The notes beneath the pieces are model-generated. The model was not told where the DNA came from. It saw nothing but the letters and a program-made list of their open reading frames with translations, and searched no databases. From Timaviella obliquedivisa GSE-PSE-MK23-08B (GTDB lineage: Bacteria > Cyanobacteriota > Cyanobacteriia > Elainellales > Elainellaceae), in assembly GCA_019358855.1 (NCBI GenBank), contig JAHHII010000012.1:1-64000 (forward strand): 64,000 nt of DNA. Direction: 5' to 3'. Positions within the stretch are counted from its first letter, which is position 1. Each line of letters starts with the position of its first letter. Shown one piece after another: positions 1 to 8,576 of this stretch. Both the position numbers and the translations under genes were made by a program.

Positions 1-121
1 GAACAAAGATTATGAACACCTTCCGCAGACCTCAGAGACTCTGATCTATCTGGCGATGATCCGGATTATGGTGAGGCGATTGGCGTAAAATCTGACTTGC
101 CATAACTTTTCAAACATCCTC
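1..121 (+). mobile_element. Right end of an IS5-family insertion sequence
   Basis: Only the right end of the element is in the window. It holds the last codons of a transposase (stop at 86-88), then about 30 bases ending in an inverted-repeat tip at 104-121. Read outside-in on the minus strand, the tip is GAGGATGTTTGAAAAGT. It is followed by TAA at 122-124, which fits a three-base TNA target duplication as used by IS1031/ISL2-type IS5 elements. The left copy of the duplication lies outside the window. The same tip sequence and the same TAA reappear on the inverted-repeat element at 50.1-50.3 kb. Confidence 0.8.
2..88 (+). CDS. IS5-family transposase, C-terminal fragment (gene runs off the left edge)
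   Basis: The first 28 codons visible, starting NKDYEHLPQT and ending MIRIMVRRLA before TAA at 86-88, match my memory of the end of IS5/IS4-type DDE transposases, where a motif like 'LSKDYE.LP.TSE..IY.AMIR.M.RRLA' is typical. The catalytic DDE residues lie upstream, outside the window, so activity cannot be judged. The frame is open to the window edge. The fragment is too short for a finer assignment than IS5-like. Confidence 0.75.
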   Translation, partial: NKDYEHLPQTSETLIYLAMIRIMVRRLA

Positions 122-894
122 TAACAGCAGGAGAAGAAAAAATAGTTGATTTGTTGGCAGAGGTGCAGCAGTCAGGAGAAGACGTAGGATTTTTGGTACA
201 TCTAGAGGCGCAGTCCTATACCGAAGCCGACTTTGCCCGTCGCATGTTTTTCTACTTTGCAAGGCTCTACCAAAAATACCGTCAGCGGGTATACCCCATT
301 GTCGTCTTCTCATTTGATGAACCCTATCGAGCAGAAGCCAATTGCCATATTGTAGAATTTCAAAATCGCAAGGTTTTAGAATTTAGCTTTGAGGCAATTC
401 AATTAAACCGCCTTGATTGGCGAGACTTTCTGAGTCAGCGCAATCCTGTTGCGGCAGCACTAATGGCAAAGATGCAAATCATGCCAGAAGATCGTCCTAA
501 AGTTAAAGCAGAGTGTCTGAGAATATTAGCAACCCTACGTTTAGATGCAGCCCGAACTCGTTTGATTTCGGGTTTCGTAGATACTTATCTTAGGCTCAAT
601 TCTACTGAAGAAACTCTGTTTCAAGCAGAGGTTGCTAAAATTGAGCTAAGCGATCGGAGAGAGATTATGCAAATTGTAACAAGTTGGATGCAGCAGGGCA
701 TTGAGCAGGGCATTGAGCAGGGTGAGCGATCGCTAATCTTTCGGCTATTAGGGCATCAAGTAGGAACAGTGCCTGATGAATTAGTCGAGCAATTAAATAG
801 GCTGTCTAGAGAACAGTTAGAGTCTCTAGGTGAAGCGCTGCTGGATTTTGGTGGATTGGCAGATTTGGAGCATTGGCTAGTAGAGAATGTTTAA
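122..894 (+). pseudogene. Rpn/DUF4351-type PD-(D/E)XK nuclease family gene, 5' end lost to an IS insertion
   Basis: The reading frame encodes the core of a cyanobacterial family annotated as Rpn family recombination-promoting nuclease/putative transposase. The stretch 'LVHLEAQSYTEADFARRMFFY' carries the E-x-Q of the PD-(D/E)XK fold, preceded by an Asp in 'KIVDLLAEV'. The C-terminus ends in a DUF4351-like segment around 'LESLGEALLDF'. Family members start about 50-70 residues earlier. Here homology begins at codon 122, exactly where the IS5 end stops, and a TAA at 103-105 blocks the frame further up. A TTG at 151 could still start a 247-residue product. The codons for QGIEQGIEQG near 695-720 are a short tandem repeat usual for this family. 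It is probably inactive. Confidence 0.75.
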
Positions 895-966
895 GTTAAT
901 AATGAGTTCGCGGAGATGGGTAAAAGTTTGGCTCATAGGCAAGAACGCTAATGAGAAATAAAAATA

Positions 967-2211
967 ATGGATAAGAGTGTCTACTTAGGAATCGATTTTG
1001 GTACCTCTGGGGCACGGGCGATCGCCATCAATGTCCATAAACAAGTCCAGGCTGAAACTCATATTCGTTTTGAACAATCTCCTCCAGATCTAGCAAACTA
1101 TTGGCGGACTACACTCTTTCAATTAATTTGCCAAATTCCTCTAGACATTAGGCAGAATATTCAAGCGATCGTCATTGATGGCACCTCTTCTACGGTAATT
1201 CTCTGCGATCGGCAAGGTCAGCCCTTAGCGGCTCCCATTCTTTATAACGATGACCGAGCAGCGGCAGTGCTGCCCCAGGTGAGAGCGATCGCCCCGTCCA
1301 ATCATCCGGTGATTAGCGCCACTTCGAGTTTTGCAAAACTCCTTTGGTGGGCTGCTTCCTTTTCCTCAACAGCCGCCTATTTTTTGCATCAGGCAGATTG
1401 GCTCTCTTTTGAACTGCACGGGCAAATTGGCATCACAGATTACCACAACGCTTTAAAGTTGGGGTATGACGTTCAGTCGCTTTGCTATCCTGATTGGCTT
1501 CAAAACTCACCGTTTTATCTCCCTAATGTGGTTGCTCCAGGGACGGCGATCGCTCCTATTCTGCCTCACCTTAGCATCGCGCTTGGCTTGCCTGCTGACT
1601 GCATCATTCGGGCAGGCACGACAGACAGCATTGCGGCATTTTTGGCGAGCCGTGTACAGACTCCGGGTGGAGCAGTGACTTCGTTGGGGTCAACCTTGGT
1701 GCTAAAGCTGTTGAGCCGAACTAGGGTTGACCATGGACAGTCGGGCATCTACAGTCATCGGTTAGGCAACTTGTGGCTGGTGGGGGGCGCATCCAATACG
1801 GGCGGTGCAGTGCTGCGGCATTTTTTCAATGATGCAGCACTGCGGCGGCTGAGTCCATTAATTTGCCCTGAAACAGAAAACCCCCTGGATTATTACCCAT
1901 TGCTGAAGCCCGGAGAGCGTTTTCCTACAAATGATCCTAATCTGTCGCCACGACTAGAGCCGCGCCCTAGTTCACAGGTAGAGTTTCTGCACGGTTTGCT
2001 TGAAAGCATGGCTCGGATTGAGGCGAAGGGTTATGGGCTGTTGCAAGAGTTAGGCGCAACTCCGTTGACCCATGTTTATACCGCGGGAGGTGGGGCAAAG
2101 AATGAGGTGTGGCAGAAATTGCGATCGCGCCATCTCAAGGTACCTGTGGCACGATCGCTTCAAACTGAAGCTGCCTACGGGACTGCCCTTTTAGCCTTAT
2201 CGTCTTCCTAA
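967..2211 (+). CDS. FGGY-family carbohydrate kinase, D-ribulose kinase type
   Basis: This 414-residue protein would phosphorylate a sugar with ATP in the cytosol. The N-terminal phosphate loop 'YLGIDFGTSGARA' (residues 6-18) and the second nucleotide motif 'GGGAK' (374-378) are those of the FGGY/actin-like fold. 'GTTDS' near residue 220 carries the likely catalytic Asp. The protein is shorter than classic xylulokinases (about 480-500) and fits the short cyanobacterial and plastid group, one member of which was shown to be a D-ribulose kinase. The exact substrate here is inferred. It stands alone, with no sugar transporter nearby. Confidence 0.85.
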   Translation: MDKSVYLGIDFGTSGARAIAINVHKQVQAETHIRFEQSPPDLANYWRTTLFQLICQIPLDIRQNIQAIVIDGTSSTVILCDRQGQPLAAPILYNDDRAAAVLPQVRAIAPSNHPVISATSSFAKLLWWAASFSSTAAYFLHQADWLSFELHGQIGITDYHNALKLGYDVQSLCYPDWLQNSPFYLPNVVAPGTAIAPILPHLSIALGLPADCIIRAGTTDSIAAFLASRVQTPGGAVTSLGSTLVLKLLSRTRVDHGQSGIYSHRLGNLWLVGGASNTGGAVLRHFFNDAALRRLSPLICPETENPLDYYPLLKPGERFPTNDPNLSPRLEPRPSSQVEFLHGLLESMARIEAKGYGLLQELGATPLTHVYTAGGGAKNEVWQKLRSRHLKVPVARSLQTEAAYGTALLALSSS

Positions 2212-2328
2212 AAAATGGATTTAATCGGTTCTCTGCACTTGCTACGATCGGCTATCAGCACTCTTTACCTATTTCTTTGATAGAGGCAAGCTGACACAAT
2301 AAAAGAACAAACGAGAGGAAACCAACCT

Positions 2329-2631
2329 ATGAAATTATTCGGCGCTCAATCTATTTATGACTGGTACCGTGATGTTATCCGTAACCCTAAATATCGCTGG
2401 TGGATCATTGTAGGTAGCTTGGCATACATTATTAGCCCAATTGATATCGCTCCCGACTTTATTCCTATCATTGGTCAGGTCGATGATGTGTTAATCATGA
2501 CACTGTTGGTTTCTGAAGTTTCTCAGCTTTTGATTAACCGTGTGAAAACGATGAAAGGCAAAGAGTCTGTTGTAGATGCTACAGCCTCAGAGAATAACCC
2601 AGTTGAGGTTAATGCAGTCCAGGTTGATTAA
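2329..2631 (+). CDS. YkvA-like (DUF1232) small membrane protein
   Basis: This 100-residue protein has the DUF1232 core 'YIISPIDIAPDFIPIIGQVDDV' at about residues 38-59, the signature of the YkvA family. A hydrophobic segment at about 24-38 and the proline-rich turn suggest membrane association. The biochemical role of the family is unknown. The start is supported by an AGAGG ribosome site 10-15 bases upstream. A terminator follows 38 bases after the stop, so it is probably transcribed alone. Confidence 0.85.
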   Translation: MKLFGAQSIYDWYRDVIRNPKYRWWIIVGSLAYIISPIDIAPDFIPIIGQVDDVLIMTLLVSEVSQLLINRVKTMKGKESVVDATASENNPVEVNAVQVD

Positions 2632-2668
2632 TGTTTGTATGTTTTCAAATCTACTTAACGTCTCAATT

Positions 2669-2693
2669 GCAGGCATCTTGCCTGCTTTTTTTT
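2669..2693 (+). terminator. Rho-independent terminator after the YkvA gene
   Basis: There is a perfect 7-bp stem (GCAGGCA/TGCCTGC) with a three-base loop, followed by eight T residues. Confidence 0.9.
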
Positions 2694-3091
2694 GTCAAAA
2701 ATATTCCGTGCTATTAATGGCATGTGCTGTCAGTAAGTTTATAGAAATAAAGCATCAGGTTTGCCTAAAACATTGAACACCTATGCGATCGCAGCTTCTT
2801 ATGATTAAACTTGGCTTGACAGTCAGGAGAAGTCGTGTATGTCTAGCAATTTGTTAATATAATCCTTATAGCCAGAACCTTTTCACAACTTAGGTCAGCA
2901 ACTTAAAAGTGCTGAGCGATTTGTGAAAAATTGCGCGATCGAATTAATACTATTTATTAATTTGCTAAATTTGAAGCTTTAATTAATAATCTAACTATTA
3001 TTAAAATAACGTTTGGGGCTATATTCTTTACATGGCTCAGATAGTTAGCCCCAAATTCTTCATCAGAGATTGCAAGGAAACTTCGGAAGCA
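2694..3091 (+). other. Long AT-rich intergenic region / leader upstream of the cyAbrB gene
   Basis: About 400 bases without a gene. The part from 2860 is strongly AT-rich with runs of TTAATTAAT. This suggests a long promoter and leader region for the regulator gene. No tRNA or recognisable riboswitch was seen. One perfect inverted repeat lies just before the gene and is listed separately. Confidence 0.6.
3012..3055 (+). promoter_or_regulatory. Perfect inverted repeat in the cyAbrB leader
   Basis: TTTGGGGCTA at 3012-3021 is exactly complementary to TAGCCCCAAA at 3046-3055, with a 24-base loop. The repeat ends 36 bases before the ATG at 3092. It could fold as a hairpin in the leader or be a binding site for a dimeric regulator, possibly the AbrB protein itself. 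There is no T-run directly behind it, so a simple terminator is less likely. The function is inferred. Confidence 0.5.
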
Positions 3092-3469
3092 ATGAGTGAA
3101 AATTCGCCTAATTCGTTAACAGGAAAAGCACTACTTCAAAAAGTCAAAGAGCTTGCTCACTTACCCCGTCGGGAAAAAGCAAGACGCTGTGGTTACTATA
3201 CCTCTGGGAAAAACAACCAAACCCGTGTGAACTTGGCTGATTTCTTTGAAGCACTTCTAGAAGCAAAAGGTACAACCCTTAGCGCCGAGGGTTCTAAAGA
3301 TGGTCGGGGGCGAGAGCCAACTTACCGCGTTAGTGTCCATAAAAATGGACAAATTGTGATTGGGTCAACGTACACCGAAAAGATGGGCTTGAAAGCAGGC
3401 GACGAGTTTGAAATCAAACTGGGCTACAAACATATCCGCCTCAATCAAATTGATGCAGGTGATGCCTAA
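3092..3469 (+). CDS. Cyanobacterial AbrB-family transcription regulator (cyAbrB)
   Basis: This 125-residue DNA-binding protein is of the cyAbrB type, which has its AbrB domain at the C-terminus. In other cyanobacteria such proteins adjust nitrogen, carbon and hydrogenase gene expression. The N-terminal half has 'LTGKALLQKVKEL' and 'RRCGYY', the C-terminal half 'GRGREPTYRVSVHKNGQIV' and 'GDEFEIKLG', all typical. A start at 3092 gives the usual length. A longer frame from 3032 would begin inside the loop of the upstream hairpin and adds residues the family lacks. Whether it belongs to the cyAbrB1 or cyAbrB2 clade cannot be settled by eye. Confidence 0.93.
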   Translation: MSENSPNSLTGKALLQKVKELAHLPRREKARRCGYYTSGKNNQTRVNLADFFEALLEAKGTTLSAEGSKDGRGREPTYRVSVHKNGQIVIGSTYTEKMGLKAGDEFEIKLGYKHIRLNQIDAGDA

Positions 3470-3505
3470 AAATCTTAGATTGATAGATTCTTGTTTTTCA
3501 ACTGA

Positions 3506-3539
3506 CGGGGCAAAGTAATCTTTGCCCCGCTTTTGTTTT
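3506..3539 (+). terminator. Rho-independent terminator after cyAbrB
   Basis: A perfect 10-bp stem (CGGGGCAAAG/CTTTGCCCCG) with a TAAT loop is followed by CTTTTGTTTT. Confidence 0.93.
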
Positions 3540-3575
3540 GACTAACTTTTATCCGGTAGATTATGAGGAGTAAAG

Positions 3576-4400
3576 ATGGATCTTGCCAATTTAATCACTG
3601 ATTTAGCTCAGGCTTCTGCGGCTCTCCAGATACTCGCTTTTTTTGGGGTTTGGTTAGTTTTGTGGTTACCGATCGCCCTTCCCCTAGCGATCGCCCTTAA
3701 ATGGCATCCTCCTCAACCTTTGACCCTTTCCCAAAAGCTGCCCCTGTTGGCATCGCTTTACCTAATTGCGCCCTTGGTACTCTGGGGATTTGCGGCACTG
3801 GCTGGCGCATCTTTTGCAATCTATGGATTGCCATGGAAACTCTCGGTTCTACGCTCGCTGGCTCAAGGAGTGGGGGGAGGAATCTTGGGTTTGGCGATCT
3901 TGTTAGGAATTGAGAGGGCTTTGGGCTGGGTGCGTTGGCAGACCCCTACCCAGAGTTTAGCTAAGACATTGATTCCAACCCTAGGCTTAGGTATTGGGGT
4001 CAGCCTGACGGAAGAACTGATTTTTCGAGGCTTTTTACTTAATCAGTTGCAGCAAGAGTATCTGCCCTGGATTGCTGCAACGATCGCCAGCCTGATTTTT
4101 GCTGTATTACATTTGGTCTGGGAAGGGAAGGAGAACATTCCTCAATTGCCCGGTTTGTGGCTGATGGGCATGGTATTGGTGCTAGCCCGTTGGGTAAATG
4201 GGGGCGAGTTAGGGTTGGCATGGGGGCTGCACGCTGGATGGATATGGGCGATCGCCACGATTGACACAGCAGAACTAATTTCGCCCACTGGAAAAGGCGC
4301 TGCCTGGCTAACAGGTTTTGGGGGTAAACCCTTGGCAGGAATAATGGGGATTTTGTTTTTACTAGGAACGGGTGGGGCGCTGGGGTTAATGGGCGGGTAA
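3576..4400 (+). CDS. CPBP-family intramembrane metalloprotease
   Basis: This 274-residue polytopic membrane protein has the three motifs of CPBP (CAAX-protease and bacteriocin-processing) enzymes: 'EELIFRG' near residue 147, a His in 'FAVLHLVWEG' near 178, and 'HAGWIWA' near 222. These supply the Glu and His residues of the active site. Several hydrophobic segments flank them. Substrates of the cyanobacterial members are mostly unknown. The GAGGAG at 3563-3568 is a good ribosome site for the ATG at 3576. Confidence 0.88.
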   Translation: MDLANLITDLAQASAALQILAFFGVWLVLWLPIALPLAIALKWHPPQPLTLSQKLPLLASLYLIAPLVLWGFAALAGASFAIYGLPWKLSVLRSLAQGVGGGILGLAILLGIERALGWVRWQTPTQSLAKTLIPTLGLGIGVSLTEELIFRGFLLNQLQQEYLPWIAATIASLIFAVLHLVWEGKENIPQLPGLWLMGMVLVLARWVNGGELGLAWGLHAGWIWAIATIDTAELISPTGKGAAWLTGFGGKPLAGIMGILFLLGTGGALGLMGG

Positions 4401-4408
4401 TTAGGATG

Positions 4409-5143
4409 CTAATCGGGTACGTCAAATAACACTGTGGTCATGTAGCGGTATGCCCATTCGGCTCCGAAGGCTTTTTCTAGCACGCGGCGGGTTTTGTCGT
4501 TTTGCTGCTGTTGGTTGCAGTAGTGATGCTGCCCAGCTAGAATTTCCGCTTGTTTTTCGGGAGTCGGTGGGGTAGCGATCGCCTGTTGGCAATGAATTTC
4601 TAAATATTTTTCAATGCGATCGAGAAACTGCTCTTCTTCATCGGGGCTATTAGGGCGAACCAGCACACAAAACTCAGAAAAAATATCGCCCCAAGCCGGA
4701 ATCGTGCGGGCTTGAGAAAACTCTAGAGAGGGGAGTAGGCTCAGGCGCGATTGATACAGCGCAGGAAGGGTGCGATCGGGGTTAACGGGGGAGAGATCCA
4801 CAATAGCCATGCTAATCTGCTTCCGTACCCCGACCAAATCCGTGCCAAACATCGGCAAATCATATTCAGGACGAGGAAACATGACACAGTGTAAAATATC
4901 GAGCGAGTTGCCGATTTTTGCCAGTTCCATGTGCATCTTCCGAAACTGTGGCGTTTGGTAGCAATGGTTCTCAATCACCAGCTTTTCATCTTCTAGCCGT
5001 CCTTCCACATAGCCCAAATCTTCTGGCAACTGATAAGGCGACAGATCTAAATGACGCTGCCAAATAGTTTCTATAGAATTCGCAAGCTTTTGAATGAGCG
5101 GATGCTGTTGCTCACGAATTGAGTCTGTTGCGGAAGAAGGCAT
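4409..5143 (-). CDS. pcyA: Phycocyanobilin:ferredoxin oxidoreductase PcyA
   Basis: This enzyme reduces biliverdin IXalpha to phycocyanobilin in two steps with ferredoxin. The product is the chromophore of phycobilisomes and some phytochromes. The length of 244 residues fits the family. The catalytic residues known from Synechocystis PcyA (Glu76, His88, Asp105) align with Glu73 ('HMELAKIG'), His85 ('[11 protein letters not shown]') and Asp102 ('[10 protein letters not shown]') at a constant offset of three. It converges on the CPBP gene with 8 bases between stops. The gene is divergent from tatA. Confidence 0.97.
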   Translation of the reverse strand: MPSSATDSIREQQHPLIQKLANSIETIWQRHLDLSPYQLPEDLGYVEGRLEDEKLVIENHCYQTPQFRKMHMELAKIGNSLDILHCVMFPRPEYDLPMFGTDLVGVRKQISMAIVDLSPVNPDRTLPALYQSRLSLLPSLEFSQARTIPAWGDIFSEFCVLVRPNSPDEEEQFLDRIEKYLEIHCQQAIATPPTPEKQAEILAGQHHYCNQQQQNDKTRRVLEKAFGAEWAYRYMTTVLFDVPD

Positions 5144-5282
5144 GATGTAAAAATGAGGACACTAAATGCTGAGTCCCAGTAGATTTCAGGATACCTTACC
5201 GCGGATAGGCAATGTTGGTTGATTGCGCTGAACTCGAACAGAACCCGATATATTGAATGAAGATAAACGACAGGAGATTCCT

Positions 5283-5453
5283 ATGTTTGGTCTAGGATGG
5301 CCGGAAGTTGGATTGATTTTACTGGCAGCAGTCGTTGTCTTTGGGCCCAAAAGAATCCCAGAGCTAGGAAGCGCTTTAGGCAAGACGCTACGAGGATTTA
5401 GAGAAGGCATAGATAGCTCTGTCGAAGAACAAGATGATGAATTTGATGCTTAA
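5283..5453 (+). CDS. tatA: Twin-arginine translocase subunit TatA/E
   Basis: This 56-residue protein forms the pore-type subunit of the Tat system, which moves folded proteins across the thylakoid and plasma membranes. A single N-terminal membrane helix ('PEVGLILLAAVVVFGPKRIP') runs into the FG-x-K-x-x-P hinge, then an amphipathic helix and an acidic tail. The start at 5283 is preceded by ACAGGAG at 5270-5276. A longer frame from 5253 adds ten residues absent from the family and is rejected. tatC is not in this window. Confidence 0.95.
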   Translation: MFGLGWPEVGLILLAAVVVFGPKRIPELGSALGKTLRGFREGIDSSVEEQDDEFDA

Positions 5454-5473
5454 TTGCTAGAGCATGAACTAGA

Positions 5474-5502
5474 GGGACAGAGATTCTCTGCCCCTTTCTT
5501 TT
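5474..5502 (+). terminator. Terminator between tatA and cphA
   Basis: GGGACAGAGA and TCTCTGCCCC form a near-perfect stem with one mismatch around a tight loop, followed by TTTCTTTT. It serves tatA and lies just before the convergent end of cphA. Confidence 0.75.
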
Positions 5503-5506
5503 CCCA

Positions 5507-8281
5507 TTAACCCCCTGATTGCACGTACTTAATTCCTTCTTTGACCTCAATAGCCTGGAACGGATTACTGCCATTAACCGAGCCATGGCGAATGGAATGG
5601 GAAGCTTCAGGGACGGCTTTCAAGCCCTGCTCTGCGACGATCGCCTTAGGCAAGTCGAGATCAGGTTTAGGATGACGGGCTTCAATAAGGCTAATGGCGC
5701 GGCTGACGGTTTCTGGCAAGATGACGACAAGACTGCTAGCAGGAGCTTGGTCTAGCATCGTGTTGATTGCTTCCGTTTCGTTGATGATGACTTCATAGGA
5801 AAGGGTTGTGCCGCTCTCTAGGATGCCCTGGACAATGAGTTGTGCCGCTTCCCCCTGAGGGCGACCCCGGGTATCATCGTCTTCTTTAACAATGATGCGA
5901 TCGAATATTTCGGCAGAAAGCTTTCCCAGGGTAACAAAATCCTCATCACGGCGATCGCCTGGCCCTCCGACTACACCAATTCGTTCTCCCGGCCAATTTT
6001 GCACAAAATCTCCCAATGCCTTGTAGCTGTGCGGATTATGTGCATAATCGACTAGCACATGGTAGTTGCCCAGGTTGAACAAATTCATCCGTCCGGGTGT
6101 TTGGTTAACCGACGCTTGAAAAGTTGCTAACGCCGTCCGAATATCTTCAATTCGGACACCCTGCGCAAATGCGGCCAGACTCGCCGCCAGGGCGTTGGCA
6201 ATCATAAACGGAGCGCGTCCTCCCATGGTTAATGGCACGTTCACGGCTTGTTCAATCCGCAATGTCCAACCCCCCTTCAAAATAGAGAGATAGCCATTTT
6301 CGTATACAGCCGCCAAGCCGCCCTGGCGCGTGTGTTTGCGCACCAGTTCGTTATCTGGGTTCATTGTAAAATAGGCAACCTGTGCTTTTACTTGGGTCAC
6401 CATTGCCGCGACTAGGGGGTCATCGGCATTAAGAACTGCATAGCCATTAGGACGGGCTGTTTCGACCACGACGCTCTTAAGCTGAGCCAGGTCTTCGACG
6501 GTTTCAATGTCGCCAATGCCCAGGTGATCGGCAGCAACGTTCAGCACAATGCCCACATCACAGGCGCTGAACCCCAAGCCCGATCGCAAGATACCGCCTC
6601 TGGCAGTTTCTAACACAGCAATTTCAACCGTCGGATCTTGCAAAATGACTTGAGCGCTTTGAGGCCCCGTGGTGTCACCTTTCTGAACCAGGTAATCGCC
6701 AATATAAATGCCATCAGTAGTGGTGTAGCCAACTACCTGGTTCGTTTGTCTAAAGATATGAGCCAGGAGGCGTGTCGTCGTGGTTTTACCATTCGTCCCC
6801 GTGATCGCCAAAATAGGAATGCGACTTTGGGCACCGGGTGGAAATAGCATATCAAGAACGGGTTCGGCAACGTTGCGGGGAATGCCTTCGCTGGGGCAAA
6901 AGTGCATCCGAAACCCAGGAGCCGCGTTGACTTCAACAATCACCCCGTCTACTTCGTGGAGCGGTCGGGAAATATCAGACGTAACAACATCAATTCCGGC
7001 AATATCTAGCCCAATCACCTTGGCAACGCGCTGAGCGATCCAAATATTTTCGGGGTGAATTTCGTCAGTGCGATCGATCGCTACGCCGCCCGTACTGAGG
7101 TTAGCAGTGGCACGCAGATAGCAAATTTCTTGAGGCTGAAGGACTGAGTCAAGGGTATAGCCTTGACGCTCTAGCAAGTCCCAAGAAGTGCGGTCTAGCT
7201 CAATACGAGTGAGAATGTTAGCATGACCGTCACCGCGACGAGGATCGCTGTTTGTAACTTCAATCAGTTCAGCAATCGTGGATTGACCGTTGCCAATGAC
7301 ATGAGCCGGAACCCGTTCGGCAACGGCAACGACTTTACCATCAATGACTAAAACCCGATGATCGCGCCCGACATAAAAGCGCTCAACGATCACGCCTTTA
7401 GAAACAGCTTTGGCAGCGTCGTATGCCTCTTCTGCAAGTTTGGAATCGTTGATGTTAATGGTGATGCCGCGCCCGTGATTACCATCTAGAGGTTTGATGA
7501 CAATAGGAAATCCGCCGACATGGGCGATCGCCTGTTCCAGTTCATCCAAATAATGAATTACGGTTCCACGCGGCACGGGCACGCCGATATCGCTTAAAAT
7601 TCCCTTCGTTCCCTCTTTATCAGAAGCTAACTCTACGCCCAAAACGCCTGTGCCACTGGTTAACGTTGCCTGAATCCGCTTTTGATAGACTCCCTGCCCA
7701 AATTGGATCATGGCTCGGCTGCTCAACGCTGTCCAAGGAATCCCTCTGATCTCGGCTTCCTTCACAATATTTTCGGTACTCGGCCCTAAAGATGCTTGCG
7801 CCCAAAAATCTTGCAGATCCTTCAAATCATGCATGAGTTCAGCAGGCAAATAGTGTCCCGTGGTAACAATGCTTTGACAAAGGCGAACGGCTGCCCGCAT
7901 GGCATATCGTCCTGCCTGTTCATCTAGGTATTCAAACACTACTTGATACACCCCAGCATCGGCAGTCTCGCGGGTACGCCCAAAGCTAACTGCCATACCT
8001 GCTAAAGTTTGTAGCTCTAGCGCCACATGCTCAACAACATGACCTAGTCGGGTGCCTTCCTTAACGCGCTCTAAAAAGTTACCTTCAGGCTCACAGTCTT
8101 GGATGGAGCGATGATCTACTAAACCAGGCAGCAGTTCGACGAGTCCTTCGTAAAATCCCGAAATTTGGTGGGAAAATACATCGGCTAGATCTTCTAAATC
8201 TAAACGAAGAACAATTAATTTTTCATGTCGAATGCTCCAATAGTTTGGACCACGCAGCGTTTGGGTTTTGAGAATTTTCAT
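5507..8281 (-). CDS. cphA: Cyanophycin synthetase
   Basis: This 924-residue enzyme builds cyanophycin, a non-ribosomal polymer with a poly-Asp backbone and Arg side chains, using two ATP-dependent ligations. The N-terminal domain ('MKILKTQTLRGPNYWSIRH') is followed by an ATP-grasp domain (about 220-480), which adds Asp, and a Mur-ligase-like domain with the P-loop 'GTNGKTTTT' near residue 495, which adds Arg. Thus both catalytic halves are intact. cphB lies 295 bases upstream on the same strand, the usual cphBA order. It is probably co-regulated with cphB from the NtcA-like promoter near 9.7 kb. Confidence 0.97.
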   Translation of the reverse strand: MKILKTQTLRGPNYWSIRHEKLIVLRLDLEDLADVFSHQISGFYEGLVELLPGLVDHRSIQDCEPEGNFLERVKEGTRLGHVVEHVALELQTLAGMAVSFGRTRETADAGVYQVVFEYLDEQAGRYAMRAAVRLCQSIVTTGHYLPAELMHDLKDLQDFWAQASLGPSTENIVKEAEIRGIPWTALSSRAMIQFGQGVYQKRIQATLTSGTGVLGVELASDKEGTKGILSDIGVPVPRGTVIHYLDELEQAIAHVGGFPIVIKPLDGNHGRGITININDSKLAEEAYDAAKAVSKGVIVERFYVGRDHRVLVIDGKVVAVAERVPAHVIGNGQSTIAELIEVTNSDPRRGDGHANILTRIELDRTSWDLLERQGYTLDSVLQPQEICYLRATANLSTGGVAIDRTDEIHPENIWIAQRVAKVIGLDIAGIDVVTSDISRPLHEVDGVIVEVNAAPGFRMHFCPSEGIPRNVAEPVLDMLFPPGAQSRIPILAITGTNGKTTTTRLLAHIFRQTNQVVGYTTTDGIYIGDYLVQKGDTTGPQSAQVILQDPTVEIAVLETARGGILRSGLGFSACDVGIVLNVAADHLGIGDIETVEDLAQLKSVVVETARPNGYAVLNADDPLVAAMVTQVKAQVAYFTMNPDNELVRKHTRQGGLAAVYENGYLSILKGGWTLRIEQAVNVPLTMGGRAPFMIANALAASLAAFAQGVRIEDIRTALATFQASVNQTPGRMNLFNLGNYHVLVDYAHNPHSYKALGDFVQNWPGERIGVVGGPGDRRDEDFVTLGKLSAEIFDRIIVKEDDDTRGRPQGEAAQLIVQGILESGTTLSYEVIINETEAINTMLDQAPASSLVVILPETVSRAISLIEARHPKPDLDLPKAIVAEQGLKAVPEASHSIRHGSVNGSNPFQAIEVKEGIKYVQSGG

Positions 8282-8576
8282 AACTAAATCACTGAGTTGT
8301 TTCGATGTAGAGCAACAATTGCAGTAAGCGCAATAGCAGGTAAGCGTCTAGTCTGAACCTTTAAGAAGCTCATTAACCGTCCAGGATGAACAGTTTTGAA
8401 GATTAGCAGGCTTAATGTTTTGTGAAAGAAATTAAGCACTGCTTCACCTTAGGTATGAGTATGACTGTAAAACTTAATCCGATTCCCTAACTCACTCAGT
8501 CCAGATTAATCTACAGCCATTCTTCAACAGTCTCTCAACTTTTTCCTTTCTACTCCTGACTGACAGCAGACTGCGC
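8282..8576 (-). other. cphB-cphA intergenic region
   Basis: This stretch of 295 bases lies between cphB and cphA. I looked for a second GTAN8TAC site and for a terminator hairpin and found neither. It may contain an own promoter for cphA, which I cannot define by eye. Confidence 0.5.

Noticed and set aside
4039-4425. 128-codon minus-strand frame opposite the CPBP protease gene
   Set aside because: It overlaps a gene with catalytic motifs. The product is Pro/Arg-rich without family signs.
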